A stretch of DNA of 64,000 nt from Straminergon stramineum (taxonomy: Eukaryota; Streptophyta; Bryopsida; Hypnales; Calliergonaceae), in contig OY987268.1 of assembly GCA_963920665.1 (NCBI GenBank), forward strand, positions 374,501 through 438,500, given 5' to 3'. This document shows, in pieces, positions 13,060-26,600 of this stretch; positions within the stretch are counted from its first letter, which is position 1; the number at the start of each line of letters is the position of its first letter. Position numbers and translations under genes: made by a program. The notes beneath the pieces were generated by a model. It saw only the letters and a list, made by a program, of their open reading frames with translations. It made no database searches and had not been told where the DNA came from.

Positions 13060-15291
13060 AAAGGCTTAAGTACATTTTACACAAGAATCTAGATGGTCCT
13101 GTTTTAGGCCCAACAGGGTGTGCACTCAGTTACCTTGTGGGTCAAACCCAATTGTCAGCCATTGTTCATGCAGATTTGAATTTTAGATTTGGGGAAGCAT
13201 ATTTGCCAGGTGACCAGGGTTTTTAAAAATTAAAACTTCAATTTTCAAATGATTATTTTTCCTTTTCCTTTTGAAAGGTTCGAGTAAGCAGAAGCATGTC
13301 ATGTCAAAGTGTCTAAGCCAGCCAGATGACCAGCTCTGACTTAATTTAAATACTAACTACCTTCCCATGGTGCAAATTCCCAGTAAGGTAACGCTGTCCA
13401 TCCCCAGGCAGCCCTGAGCTGAGCGGAGTCCATCCCTGGCTGCCCATTCAAATTATGTTAAGCTTAGCCCTGTCTGCTCCCCCTCCTCAGCTGCACCTTA
13501 GCTTTGTTTGTACTCTTGGCGACGGATGCCTTGGATCAGCCACTAACTGAACTTAATTTATGCTAAGTTAAGTTCAGCTTGGAACTTAAGCTTAGCTTAA
13601 CGTCCATCCTGGCCAGCTCTGGCCAGCTCCAGCCCGGAAGTGGTAACTGATTGGTGCGGGTTTCCATGATTTTGAATGTTGAAAAGAAGTGTAAGAGTAA
13701 GAGTAAGATAGACTGGGAAGGGAGCAGTGAGGCAGGGCTGCAGGCAGGCTTAATAGGCTTCATAGGCTGAAGTGATCAGCTGATTCTGGATTAACTTCCT
13801 TCAGTTGTCCAGCAACTTAATGTGGGCTGAGGGAAGGGGGGCAGGGGGAGTTCAAAAACATGATAAGTAATTCCAGGTACGCTACGGGCATCTGTTCATG
13901 CAGGGACAAAACTCCCCTAAGCTCAGTGGAACAGTGCAGAGTTGACCTGCATGGTCGCGCAGCAATGGAGAGGAGAGGAGAGGAGAGGAGAGGAGAGGAG
14001 AGGAGAGGAGAGGAGAGGAGAGGAGAGGAGAGGAGAGAAACGGAAACCAAGGGAAGGAAGGAAGCTTCAGTAACTGAAAGGGCCATGGAATTTTTAGTTT
14101 TTATATTTTAGTTTTTGAAGCACATGAAACAGAATTTCTTTGCAAAAGTGAGAGAGAGATACACGACCACCAGACACAGTGGGGCAGTGGGACCATGGAA
14201 GTTGGAACACTCCTGCCCACCAAAAAAGGGAAGGGGGATAGAATAATTCAAACTGTAGGCTTTTCCCAAACTTTTTGGTGTCAAACAAGGACTTTCTCAG
14301 CTCAGGACTTGACTTTCCCAAATGTGATGAATTTATTAATGGACTCTATAATAATGACACATAGAAAACATGGAAAACAGTAGGGTTGAATGTTGAGGTC
14401 CCTTTTTAAGCTCTGTCACAGCAAAACCAATGTTGTGTAAAATGCACAATCATTTTTTACTTCAAAATTGCCTTTCTTGATAAATATTGATTGATTGATT
14501 CCACAAAGTTAAGTTCTAAGGAGAAGAGCAATGGGAGATAATACTTCAATGCTTCTATTTGAATGTCACCTCATGATCAAAAAGAAGTCAGTCTCTTAAC
14601 TTTCTCTTTCTCACCCATTTACATTTAAACATTTGGGGAAGGCTGGATTAAGTTGCCTGTTGTGTGTGTGTAAGAGTGCTGGTGTTAATTTGGAATAACT
14701 TACAGTAACTTAGTGCTACACAAAGCTAACTTAATTTGACTGCATGTGTAAACAACTCCACCATTCAACAATTTGTTCCTGCCCCAATTGAAACATCCCG
14801 GAGGGCCTGTATTTACTTCTGATCCATTAGCTTAACCTAACTTAGTTCCTTCCCATCCTGGCTCCAGTTGTTTCTGAACATTTTGGCAACAGTCATCAAT
14901 TATCTTAAGCCCAGTTTGACCTCTGTCTTTTGTCTCCCTCCCTCTCTTGGGCTTTCTCCCTATAGTACTTGTAGCCTGTCGAAGAAGAAGCCCCATTGCC
15001 CCCATTATTGCCCCCATGGAATGATGTATTTGCCCCTTTGCAAAAGAAAAGCCATACAATCCCATGATCCCCATCTAACTTACTGGTAAGGATGCGCTCC
15101 CCCCCACCAGTGAGCAACAAGCCCATTGAGAGCATTGCAAATAATACAGATTGGAAAAACAGTCCAACGGAAACGGAAGCCGAAAGAGGGTAAGCTTATC
15201 CTGATGGGCATGCATGGAGCATATTCCAGATGGGCCTTGGGGGCCCTCCCTTCCTTTCTGTTCCTTTCCGTTATGTTCCACTCCATCTACC
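13060..15291. other. GC-richer gene-distal flank, no gene
   Basis: Composition shifts here from AT-rich to mixed, with short words such as AACTTAA, TAAGTTAAG and AAGCTTAGCTTA repeated many times (for example 13548-13612 and 14700-14735). Open frames here, such as those around 13817-14111, come from the simple repeat and carry no recognisable protein motif. It may be distal upstream sequence of the FPP gene 5-7 kb away. Confidence 0.4.
13967..14037. repeat. (AGGAG)n pentanucleotide microsatellite
   Basis: A perfect run of about 13 AGGAG units spans 13971-14035 with partial units either side. It creates spurious repetitive ORFs on both strands. Confidence 0.97.
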
Positions 15292-15935
15292 TTAACCCCT
15301 AAAAAAGGCCCAAGGTCTTTTCTGAGCTTCTACAAATTTGCTCTAAATTGAACAAAATGACAAAATTTTGATAAGTTGTATCAATTTTTTTTGAATTGTA
15401 ACTGTACAAATTCAAACTAGACATATTAGAGATCACATATGAAAAACACACTCATCAGTATCATTTATAAATTGAAAGATTATAATGTTTGATCACAAGG
15501 GTGTTAAAACTATAAAAGTGATTTGAAGTCTTTCAATCCTCTTTTTACATGTCAAATCTAAAAATTTGATCACCAAAAAAATATGAGGTTAAACAACCCC
15601 AACTAATTTATGGCTCAACATAATCTATTCTACAATTTTTAAAAATGAATTTCCAATGTGATTTTTTCTCCAAGATCTAGTGGATTTGAGGCTCATTTCC
15701 AAGAGCCCTCAACACTGTGAAAAGTCAAGATTACAATGGATACGCTTGCACAAAATCTTGAATAGAAAAATCATAATCAATCATTTTCAAGATCGGATTT
15801 TTGATTCTAAAACTGAACTTCAAAAAGAATTTAAAAAAAATACAAATTACTAAAAATAGAAAATTGATTAGGTTTTATTGAACTTCAAAGGATTGGCAAC
15901 ACCAAAATTTGGTGTTTTGGGCATTCAGGGGTTAA
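15292..15935. mobile_element. TTAA-flanked AT-rich element in GC-richer DNA (E-e)
   Basis: TTAA (15292-15295) is followed by CCCCTAAAAAAGGCCCAAGG. On the minus strand, TTAA (15932-15935) is followed by CCCCTGAATGCCCAAAACAC. The 636-bp interior is AT-rich with A and T runs, while both flanks are GC-richer with CT-rich simple repeats, so the element stands out as an insertion. There is no coding capacity. It carries the same termini as the elements at 7-13 kb. Confidence 0.55.
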
Positions 15936-15997
15936 AATAACTTCTAGGGAAGGGTAAGTAAGTAGCCACCGAGTATTTTATTTACCGTCCTCTTGTC

Positions 15998-16033
15998 GTC
16001 CTTCCTTCCTTCCGTCCGTCCGTCCGTCCATCC
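15998..16033. repeat. (CCTT)n(CCGT)n compound microsatellite
   Basis: Three CCTT-type units run directly into four or five CCGT units and end in CCATCCC. It sits about 60 bp from the right end of the TTAA-flanked element. Confidence 0.9.
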
Positions 16034-16261
16034 CTAGCTGGCTGTATGTTGCAGTCTCAGGTCCCATGCTCCTCCAATAATTCGAGGAAAAAGCGCATAC
16101 GGGGGGACACGGAAGTTCCTCTTTTTCCATAGGCAGTGGAACACTGGAACCAGTGAGACAAGACAGGGAGGCTGGCAGGGCAGGGCAGGGCAGGGGGCAC
16201 CTGCAAGGAAATTTGAAATTGCAATTGGGAAAGTCACTTCACACTGAGATCTTTCATTACA

Positions 16262-16299
16262 GGAGGGGGGGGAGGGGAGGGGAGGGGAGGGGAGGGGAT
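16262..16299. repeat. (GGGGA)n purine-rich microsatellite
   Basis: Runs of GGGGA/GGAGG on the plus strand form a G-rich tract with potential quadruplex character. The purine-rich bias continues to about 16,370 with GGGCAAGG and GGGCCGG units. Confidence 0.9.
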
Positions 16300-19200
16300 G
16301 GAGGACAGATGGACAGGGCCGGGCAGGCGAGGGCAAGGGAGGGCAAGGGAGGGCCGGGCAAGGGAAATGAAACTTAATTTCAAATTCTTTATTAATTTGA
16401 CATAAATGAAACGGAATTTCATTGCAGAGATAAAAATACAATGCCTACCAGCCACAAGTGGCCTGGCAGGAAAAAAACACTCAAAGCAAAAACACCCCAC
16501 AACACCCCACCCGACCAATGGACTACAGAGCAGCCAACACCCAGGCCAAGCGCGCACAGGCAGCAACCGAACCCCAGCCCGCCGGGGAAGAAACTTCAAG
16601 GTGGCAAACCTAACTTAATTTCAAGTTGGGTCCCGCCGGGCGGGCTGGGTGGAGTAAGTGTACGAAAGGGCAATTCAAAGGCGAGGGACGTCACACAAGT
16701 TCCCTTAACTGAACTTAACTTGCCAAGGGTGCAAGCCTGCAAGGGCAGCAATGAAGGACCACTCAGGGGACAGCTCATCAAAATGCCCATTAATCCACAC
16801 TAATAGATTTGTGCAGGAGCAGGAGGAGGAGCAGCAGCAAGCGTACGAGAGACCGAGGGAGGGAGTGCAGCTAGCATCCCAGCAAGCTATTGTAGCTAGC
16901 TACAGGAAAGGAAAAGTACTGTAGCTGCACTCACTCACTCAAGCTACAATAGTCATTTCGGATGGCAGGCAGGACTCACCCACGCAGTAATTACTACCCT
17001 CTCCGCTCCAGTCTACCAGTAAGGCGGTAACTTGGTAGCTTAGCTTGGATTCGAAATTGATGACGCTCGAGTACGCGCGGCTGGGGGTGGGTAAGGGACT
17101 GGACCGGTGTGCGCTGGAACTTAAGTTGAATTCGGGTGGGAAGGTACACACAGCGAGTCATGCATTTTGAATGGGGGTTGCAATGCAATGCACTCAAATA
17201 ACTGAAGTGAAAGTAACTTAAGCAAGTAGCTCCGTAGTATAACTGCTGTTGGACAAATGAAAAATCAAATGAAGGAAACGAATACTAATAATGCAGAATT
17301 CATGACGCTGTCTGCCTGTCTGCCTGAGGTGCAGCTTGCTCCTCCCTCCCTAGCTTCCGATTCCTGAGGGGGGAGAGAGAGGGGGTGCCGGGGCGAACTC
17401 AAGGCAGGCGATGGGAGACCGACCGAGGCTGGGATTGCCTGGAAGCTTTGCTTCAATTTTATTTGTTAAGTGCAGCTTAGCCTGCAGTGAGGAGCGCGTG
17501 GGGGGTTGCATAAAAGTTCTTGACTTCATTTCGAGCAGGAGTAAGCTTAACTAAAGTTATCTGGTGTCGTCGTCGTCGTGGTACGTGGGCATGCCACCCA
17601 GCGGTCAGCGGTCAGCACTAACTTAGAATCAATAACTTAGAAGCGCTCTTAAGTTCAACTGGCCTGCCGGTCTGCCCTGCAGCTAGCGAGGGAGCGAGGC
17701 TAAGGAGACCGGCTTCATTAATTCATTTCCCTCGTAACTTAAGACGATAGTAACTTACTTAATAAGTTTTTTCCTCCGCAGGCTGGCTTGGCCATTGCTA
17801 GGAGTCGAGTCTATCAACAAGTACCATACCTAGCTACGATTGATTCATCTTCGTTGCCATTGCCACTACCCTCGTTGCTTACTCTTCCCGCTCCCTCCGT
17901 CCCTCACTCGCTCGCTGGCTGGTTGCTCATGCATGCTATGTGGCCTTTGTTTCCTCGATTTCTTCCTCCGCACCTCACCATCATCTTACTCCAGCTAGTC
18001 CAATATCCGGTGTGAGCCAAGCATACTCACAGCTAGCGTTTGTGCCCAGCTAGCGCCGGAGCCCTCTGAACTCTGAGGTTTCGCCAGAACTGCTCTCTGC
18101 GCTGCTGCATATGTGCCTTGGAGAGTTTGTTGGTTAGTACTAGCTAGCTAGTACAGTGGTCGTCCTGTACTTGGTGAAGAGCGTGGAGCTGGCAGCCAGG
18201 CCGGAGGATTGGGGTTTCATTGCAGGTGGGTGTTTCTTGTGAGTGCATCGCTTGATCCTGTGAGACTCTTTCTTGCTCTGCGAAGCAAGCAAGCAAGCTG
18301 CTTATTGGATTGGTTGGCCGGGACATGTGGCGCTAAATGAATGTAAGTTGTGTCGACATACATTGGAATCAGCCAAACTGTGAGGTTAGAATGTTAGCTG
18401 TAGCTACAGTTTGTGTTAGCAGCTACAGCGTAATTTCGGTGCTCTACGTCGCTGTATATTGCGGGGCTCTACATTTGTCGACGATTACACATTTAAATGA
18501 TTCGTGAGCGGTAGAGCTACGTCGCCGTGAAGCCAGTGAGCGCAGATATATGAAAGGCTGGAGATCAATGGGGGAAGGTCAGTTCAGGTCAGGTCAGGTA
18601 TGGCGTGGGGATCAGTGTGAGGCTGGGCTTTGCTTAATTTCTAGAGTGATATATTGTTCCGTTTTGGTGGTGTGCTGCGCGCTTCTCCCTGACTGACATA
18701 CATACATCGCGCGACAGTCGGAGTCGAGAAAGCGAGAGAAGTTGCGGGGGACTGAGAGCGGGGGTTACTGGACTGACTCGTCATTGATTGGGACGAACCT
18801 AGCTAGCTTCTTCGAGAGGACTTCAGACAAGAGGACGCTGAAGGCCTCAAGTAGTTGTATGTTGCTGCGCTTCAGCTTGTTCTACAGCAGCTACTTTATT
18901 TGTTGCAACATTAATTAGTGATTGTTGACTCCCCTGCAAGAGCTTCAAATACGCACTGACCAAGGCAATCAACCGTGAAGGGTACTCCATTCCTCGATTG
19001 AGAGGTTGGCAACGTGATGCAGGGGTTAGCCCCATGATCGACTTGTGAACGCTGTTCCTGGGCCTCACTGTAATTAAATTTTGCCTTCACAGAGCAGCCA
19101 CGTTGTAGTGTCCGATTTCTCGCTCGCTCGCTCTTAGAAGTAGCTTGCCCCTCTAAAATTGTGCGCCATTGATTTGGTGACCGATTGAGGAATTGGGAGC

Positions 19201-20627
19201 ACACGGGAGTGGCTAGTGAAGATTAAGTGAATGGTTTTAGGCTTTGAGTGTTTTTGCCCTTGCAGCACGCCACCTTTTCTAAGTAACCAGTGCCGTGGTG
19301 GGTTTGTGACGCTCGTTTCACAGAACAGAGCTTGGTCGGAATGGCATCCGTAGACTTTCGGGTTTGATTTGATTCCTTTCCGGGCATATTTTGTATTGCC
19401 GAAACACGATCCATCCGGTGGGGTGCATGACAGTAGACCATCCTCACTTGTCGATGTTGACATTCGTCCTCGCTCGGATGCGCCAATTTTAGATCAAATA
19501 TGTACTTAATGGGCGCGCCTTAGATGCCATTTGTAGAAGTTTGCAGTTTGCAGCAGCATTTGATCTCTCATTGGTTGGGCTTTGGTTGCGCGGACCCTTT
19601 TCTTTCTGCCTTCTTAACTCCGATTGATCCTCACCCCCAGGCCACGGGAGTTTACCTTAGTTGCCGCCTCTCATGTCCGCACATGGGCCTCATGGAGAGG
19701 AAAACTCCATTTCTCACCAATGAGTGGCTTTTGGGCGGGCTAGGAGTCTGCGATGCATTGCTCTCTATAGGCTGAGTTGCTGAAGATTCCGTCAGCGCTC
19801 ATTTTGTGCAATGGCTGGTTCTTTCGTCAGTGTCAATGAGTGATGGGTGGAATGGACCGAGCCTTTTCTTTGTATGTGATGGGGTGTCACCAGTTCTTTC
19901 TTGCCTGCTTCTTCCATATGCTTGAGGCTTAGTTGTGATTCTCTTCTATGTCTCTCAAGGTCCGACTTTCTTCTCTACACGGCATTCCAATGGAGGGAGG
20001 ACAAATTCTGTCACTTTCTACTGACCTCGAGTGCATGCTCTTGTCACAGGATATAGGACAGAACTCAGGTGATGCCAACGACATCTATTCTGTTCAAGGG
20101 CAACTATAGATCCAGCTAGGGTCAGACATGTAGGTTATAGGCACTTGGATTCAATTTCGATACCACACATCCGCAGAACCTTGTTGAGTATCACGCGCAG
20201 TAGAGATGTGCTCGTAAAGATTCACGGCGACAATCCAGATTGTACAACGGGACTCAGTCCCGGGCTCAACTTTGTGACCTGCGAAACGGTGGTGTAGAGT
20301 TCAAGAATCTGCAGCGTCTTCCTTGGGACGCAGGTTCGCAGTCAGATCATCTCTGATGTGACCCCTTCGAGAAGATAGCTGACGTGCTAGCTGGGCCTTC
20401 ACAGCACTGGATCCGACTATGCTTATCGATATCGATTTGTAGGTGAGACTCAGCGTTCCGAATTGACCTGAGTTCTCAAAATTTTTTGTTCTACACTGAC
20501 AGAGTAATTGTCCTCAATGTCTTCCCAGAGCTCATTTCTATTTTATTTTCTGCTCTTCGGCTTCAGTGGCTAGCTGATTCCATTAACAGACGTCTGACTT
20601 CAGTGAGTAACAATAAATAATTTGCAG

Positions 20628-20677
20628 GAATTAGAAGCACAAGAACTTCAGCCCAGAACGTTTGGTCGCCATCAGCA
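20628..20677 (+). other. 5'-UTR end of the FPP ATG exon
   Basis: TTTGCAG at 20621-20627 is a good 3' splice site after an AT-rich stretch, and the initiator ATG at 20678 follows 50 nt later with no intervening ATG. This suggests a leader intron upstream. The 5' partner donor is not located. Confidence 0.5.
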
Positions 20678-23600
20678 ATGGAGAAGTCCTCAGAAAAGGA
20701 GAGCTCCAGACGGAGCTGGCCATGGAAGAGGAAGTCCAATGACAAAATATCTGCTGCGCCGGATCTGGGCCCCTCTCCCGTTCCATCGAAATCCTATGAC
20801 AACCACCAGGTGATCCCTTCACCTTAATTGTATTGTTGTCTACTTCCCAGAATGATAGGAATAAATCTGAATCGAAAGTGTTTGAAAAGTTATATTTTCC
20901 CACTTCTAAAGTATTAATCAATCATATGTACGTGATTAATATAAAATGATTATAAATTAAATCTCTCTCTTCTTAAGTACGAACGGTGTGTTGACGACGG
21001 CGTTGGTTGTAATTGATTCAGATTTGGGAGTACCGGCAACCAGACGTTCCTAGTCATCAGCGCCATCAGTCCCCCATGAAGGCGCCCGGGCTGTCGGAGC
21101 GCAACCGCATGGCTGTGGATGAGGCGAAGGGCCAGTGGCTGCAATCCGAGGAGAGAGCCAAATGTCTGTCGGAGAAGCTGTCCTCGGCGCTGGCGGACAT
21201 CACCGCCAAAGATAACCTCGTCAAGCAACACGTCAAAGTGGCGGAAGAGGCCGTCTCGGGTACGTTCCCCTTAATAATTCGTACAGGCTGGGATTCAATT
21301 GACATTACATACATAGGAACGTAAATTAATTACATGTGACTGTAATTTTTCATCACCAGAGACATATTACTTATGTACCAAGTTTAATTACAATCAGTGA
21401 GCAAATGGTGATAAATTAATTAATCCATCCATCCCTCCCTCCATCCTGGCTTCTAATGTGTGGTCATTTCATGTATGTCAGGTTGGGAGAAAGCCGAAGC
21501 TGAAGCGGTGTCTTTGAAAGCCCAACTGGATGCCGCTCTCCAGCAGAAATTGGTCACTGAGGACCGAGTGGCGCATTTGGATGGGGCTTTGAAGGAGTGT
21601 ATGAAGCAGCTCCGGCTCCTCCGCGAGGAAAACGAGCAACGCATTCACGACACCTTGCTGATGAAAACGCGAGAGTATGACAAACTACGACAGGAGATGG
21701 ACACCAAGTTGGCCGAATCGTCCCATTTTTTGTCCGAGACCCGATCGGAGCTCTTGGAATCAAGAGCGGAAGTGACTGCTCTCAACCATGCTTTACAGGT
21801 GAGCGCGAGCTAGTGAGCTTCTCTTTGTCTGTTATTACATGCTTGCTTGCTGCCTGTATGGAGGTTGGAACACCGGCCAATCGAGCCCAGGCGAGCTAGC
21901 TCGGCTTCACGCAGGTAGCTCAATCATGCTCTCTGTCGCTTTCTTCTATTACTCGTTGAAACGCATTGGCCCGGTCGGACACGTAACCGTCTCTCTGTGT
22001 ACATGTTGTTTTTGGAAATGTCAGGAGCGGTTGAGAACTGTTGCGGAGATCGGCGACGCCAAAGCACGAGCTGAAACGGACATTAAAGTACTCCAGGTAT
22101 GTATGGGTTTGGAGCATTTGAAAGATTATTCACGGAAGCACAAATCAATTTCCAGTAGTTAACTATCTACTTGGAAAAATATATAGAGTAGTTCAATTCA
22201 TGTATGTATCGGAGAACAATGTCTAAACTGCTGCCTCATACCCTATACACTCACAGTGATCATTATCTGAGACGACAGCTGGGTTACACAATTTTCACTT
22301 CTAATTAAGCTTTCATTCAAGCTTATTAATGGAGACTTCCACATGTACGTGTATTGATCGACCTGTACATGTTGGGTGCTCAATCCAGGTGAGGCTGGAA
22401 ACAATGGAGAAAGATAACTCCCAACTCAAGTATGAGGTCCATGTCCTCAACAAAGAGCTTGATATTCGAAGCCAAGAGCGAGAATACGAACGAAAAGCAG
22501 TGGACTTGGCCTCCAAACAGCACCTCGAGAGTGTGAAGAAGATTGCCAAGCTTGAGGAGGAATGCAATCGCCTTCGCCTCTTGGTCCGCAAAAAGCTTCC
22601 AGGTATTCCTTTCTTCTCTTTTTCTTCACTTGTAGAGGTCGAGTTTCAATTTATTACCGGCATAGTGAAAGTAAAATAATCATTCGGTACAACAAAAATG
22701 AAGGGTGACAATTTCTTTCTTGTGTCTTATGCATCGCAGGCACGTAAGTCCCGTTTTTGTATGCCTGCCGTGATTTCAATCATTCCATTATCAATAATGC
22801 AATTAAGTTAATGTATTTCCAGATGATTTTATTCATTGTAGTCTACGTACATAGGCTTGTAGCCATTTCATAGAGGAATTCAAAAACGTCTTTTTAAGAA
22901 AAATCCTTGAACAGACCCTGTTAGAAGGAATTATACTAAATCCTTTTTTGAATTTTGGCACATTTTTGCTGACATCGCTCAGTTCTTCGTTAGTGATTTT
23001 TTACACCTGTTTTTAAATACTTAACAGAAAATTTCTGCTCTTAATTGTACATAATGGCCTATTAAGTCTACAAAGCTAGCTTTTCAAGGAGCCCTGTCGA
23101 TCCGTCGATCTGTCTTCAATATGTAAGTTGCAAGCTTACCGGGGAGCGTCTGAATGTCTGATGGAGCTTGCCATATGCTATATCGTGAAGTCCATGCATC
23201 CCGAAGTGGATAGATGCACGCTCTGAAAATCGCTCTGATTTTGATTTTGATTTTGGTTCTAAAGGGCTGCCTAGCTGGTTTTTGATCATTCCAGCACAGT
23301 TTATGAAGTGACTCGATCACTAAGTAACTCGATCACCAGTGACTGCTGTTAGTTAGTAAGTCTTTATTAATTAAGTCGATGATTCGCTCTGTGCAGGTCC
23401 AGCAGCCATTCAAAGAATGAGAATGGAAGTGGAGGGGGTATCCAAAGATCCGGCGGAGAGGAGGCGTAGATCCGTGAGCCGGAGTGGCAGCGCTTTGGAT
23501 TTGTCCGCTGTGAATGACGCCATGCAAGAAAATGGCCGTGACGGGGGGCACACCCACGAAGCCCAAATGTTGGCGGAGCGGGTGGTGGCCATGGATGAGG

Positions 23601-26600
23601 AGATGAAGATGTTGAAGGAAGCCCTGTCCCAGAGAAATGGGGAGAATCAAGCTGCTCGCCTTTTGTGCTCCAAAACGTCAGCCCAGCTCTCTGCTGTGGA
23701 GGAAGAACTCAAAAAGTCGCGGCAGCTCAACGGTACTACTTAACTTAAAATAGTTACGCAGGATAATCTATTCACTCTCCATTGCACGAGTTATGAGAAA
23801 TTCGTTCACTCCCGACCGGTCGGCGTTCTTCAGAATTCACTGATCCCTACGTCATGTCCGATGGACTAACCGATGCTAATTGAATTAATGCACATATTGT
23901 GAGAATCCAGTGACTGTCACTTGAGTTCCATTTCGTACGCAATGTTTGTGGCAGATGGCTACCCTTCATTTCTATCTACCTCGACAACTAACTAATGATC
24001 ATGAAATCACCTATCGAATGATACATTGACTGATCACGTGATTTCTTGCTTGCTTGCAGAGGCGTTGAAGATTGCAGCATCCAGCAAGCCAGTGCCCAGC
24101 GTCGGCTTCTCCCCTTCGTCCGATCTGCAAAGCAGGAAGAGTGGCTCCTTGTTTGACATGGTAAGAGATGCAGCCGTGAGTACTACTGCGAGAGGCAGTA
24201 TCAACGACCCCTCCGACAACTACAGGAGAGAGTCTCAGAACTTTGAACTGATGGATGACTTCGCGGAGATGGAGCGTCTGGCCATGAGCGCGACCCTGGC
24301 CGAACCCACGACGACCACGATGAAACTCCAGGACTTGGAAGAGGCGCTGGAGTCCAGGACTCGAGAGCTCGAGGGCAAGTCGCACGACTTACAAGAGGCC
24401 GAGCAACTGTGTCAGGAGCTCCGGGCCAAGTTGAAGGAAAGCGAGAAGGAACTTCATGGGCTCCAGTCCCACAACGCAAGCAATGCGGCCTGCATCGTGA
24501 AACTGCAAGAAGAGCTGGATCTGTTGGCGGAGCGAGAACGAGGAAGAAGTGGCAGCAGCAGCCACAGTGCGAGTGCGGCGGCGCCGTCCAAGAGGCTCTC
24601 CGGATTCACGTTGAAAGACATTTTGGGCAGGGCCAAGACCCCCGACGAGGGCATAACACCTCCCGAGGCGGCGAGCTCATCTGAAGGGGCCTTGCACGAC
24701 GAGCAAGCCTCCGTTTCGGACGCCGAGTCCAAGGTACGTGGCAGCCACTCGATCGATCAATCTTGGTACTACTGCCCACAATGTACTTGGCAGGCAGGCC
24801 TGATTTCATATTCTCCGCACTTACTTTTATTAATTGCTGCTGGCTAGTTGCATGATCTCCAAGGTTCAATTCACATTTATTTACTTACCAACCATTTCTT
24901 TTTCCCGCTGCCACTTGCGATGGTCGGTGATGCATGTGAGCTCAAAGTTCTGGCTACCGTACGTAAGTAACTCCATTACGTGTTCCGTTGTTAATGCAGA
25001 CAAGCACTGGTCACTTGGAGCTTGCGTTTGCAGTACGTAAAATTGTGCATGTTGCAGAAATGCTAGCTCAGACCAGTGGCTACGATTACACTCCATCCTT
25101 CCCGGGCGAGACCAACGCCACTAACAGTGAGATTTCCCTGCAACTGGATTGGCACAATCATGACTTAAAGAAAGTCATGCGCAATCTAGTGCATGTGAGT
25201 AACAATTTTATGCAGGGGAGGTCTGATATTGTGGACTTCACAGTCGAACTGGGAACAGCCTTGGATTACATTTTGGCACACAAGCCCCTTTCTCCCCGAG
25301 TGGCCTGCTTGGTCGATCCTGCCAACAAAGATCTTCACTTGATGCGGGAGCAATGCGCATTGTTTGATGCGGAGCTTGAGCGTCTCCGATCAGAGAAGGT
25401 GGCGGACATCTCGAGTTCCCAGTTGAAGGCTGTTGAACGCGTTGAATCCCTCAGAACGCCCCCACGAGACTTCAAGCGTGCGCGTTCTCCCTTACAAATT
25501 CAGGTATTTTCGGAATTTCTTCTGAAGTGACGAAGCTGCTGGCAGGGGAATAAGAATGCGTTTATGTTTGTCCACGTGATCCAAATGGTCTCTATGACAA
25601 CCACACGAATAGCTTAGTCAAAGTTCTAGATATATAGCAATCAGTGCATAAAATAAATTGACACCTTCCTCTGATTCCTGTTATCGTAACCTTCTGAATT
25701 CCTAGTTTCGTAGTTATATTTTAAACATAGGTAGCTCTTGATTTAGTTTCAAATTTCTATTACATATCAAAGAAGTCTCAAAGTATCACCAATTTATTCA
25801 ATTTAGAAATCTCTATTCATGAGTAGGTTCCTATATGGACATCGCTCTCGACAATTCTGAAAGATGAATCAATCAACACAATCAACCCTAAATGCGGGCC
25901 GGCGGTTATTCATTGCTTCCACATCACTGCTCATCCATATTTCGTCAAAGTTGTTGGACATTAAGAGATTATTTCCTTTGAAACTTTCAATTGTACCTGC
26001 AGGCCAATCGAAAGTAGAGAGTAAAAGGTTCAGGAAGTGTCTAATTTAAGGGCTGATTCCACATTTGGAGCGGTTGTACCTACAAAGTAAAGCCTCTATT
26101 AAAATAAAGAATATCTGCTAGTTGTAATCGCAAGCATAGTTAGCCTGCTTCAATAAATTTGTCTAAAGGATATCTTTTGTAACATAGTACAGACAGTGGA
26201 AGAAAGAGTGTGAGAGTGGTTATCCTTGGCTTCACGGAGGACCCGAAGTAGGTTCGAGGGACTCATTTTGTTCTTTCAATCAAATTCAAAATCGAAGTTA
26301 TGTACAGCGGTTGGGTTTTGGTATTCATGCGCTCGGGATCGATCGATCAATTTTAACCCCAAAGGGCCATGGGCCAATTTTTATATGCCTTGCTCGGAGT
26401 AGCAAGTTAGTCTACTATGAATGAATGTCACTTGCACGAGGTCAGGATTTTAATCAATTTCTATGAGTTGGATTTGCTGACTCTTCAACACAGGAAAATG
26501 TTTCTAATACTTTATTTTATGTATGTATGTGTTTCCATGATATATAGCATGGTGGTGACTCTCCCATCGCCAACACTAGTAGGAAGGAGGATGATTTGAT

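Larger units (their letters stand above)
15936..20627 (+). promoter_or_regulatory. Upstream region and probable leader of the FPP gene
   Basis: GC-richer DNA leading into the FPP gene. It holds many TAACTTA, CTTAAG and TAGCTAGC words, simple repeats and no convincing coding exon. A 3' splice site ending at 20627, just before the ATG exon, implies at least one upstream untranslated exon and a 5'-UTR intron. The upstream donor and transcription start cannot be placed; the transcribed-looking stretch is roughly 18.6-20.6 kb. I see no dependable TATA box. Open frames of 60-120 codons here, such as 16034-16803, are low-complexity and lack homologous motifs. Confidence 0.45.

Noticed and set aside
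13817..14111. Repetitive Leu/Ser and Arg/Glu frames
   Set aside because: Produced by the (AGGAG)n microsatellite.
16034..16803. Overlapping 70-135-codon frames on both strands
   Set aside because: Low-complexity Pro/Gly/Arg text from GGGGA and GGGCA repeats, without start context or motif.
18144..19486. Minus-strand frames of 60-109 codons as a gene divergent from the FPP gene
   Set aside because: No domain, no consistent frame or splice structure; more likely the FPP leader region on the other strand.
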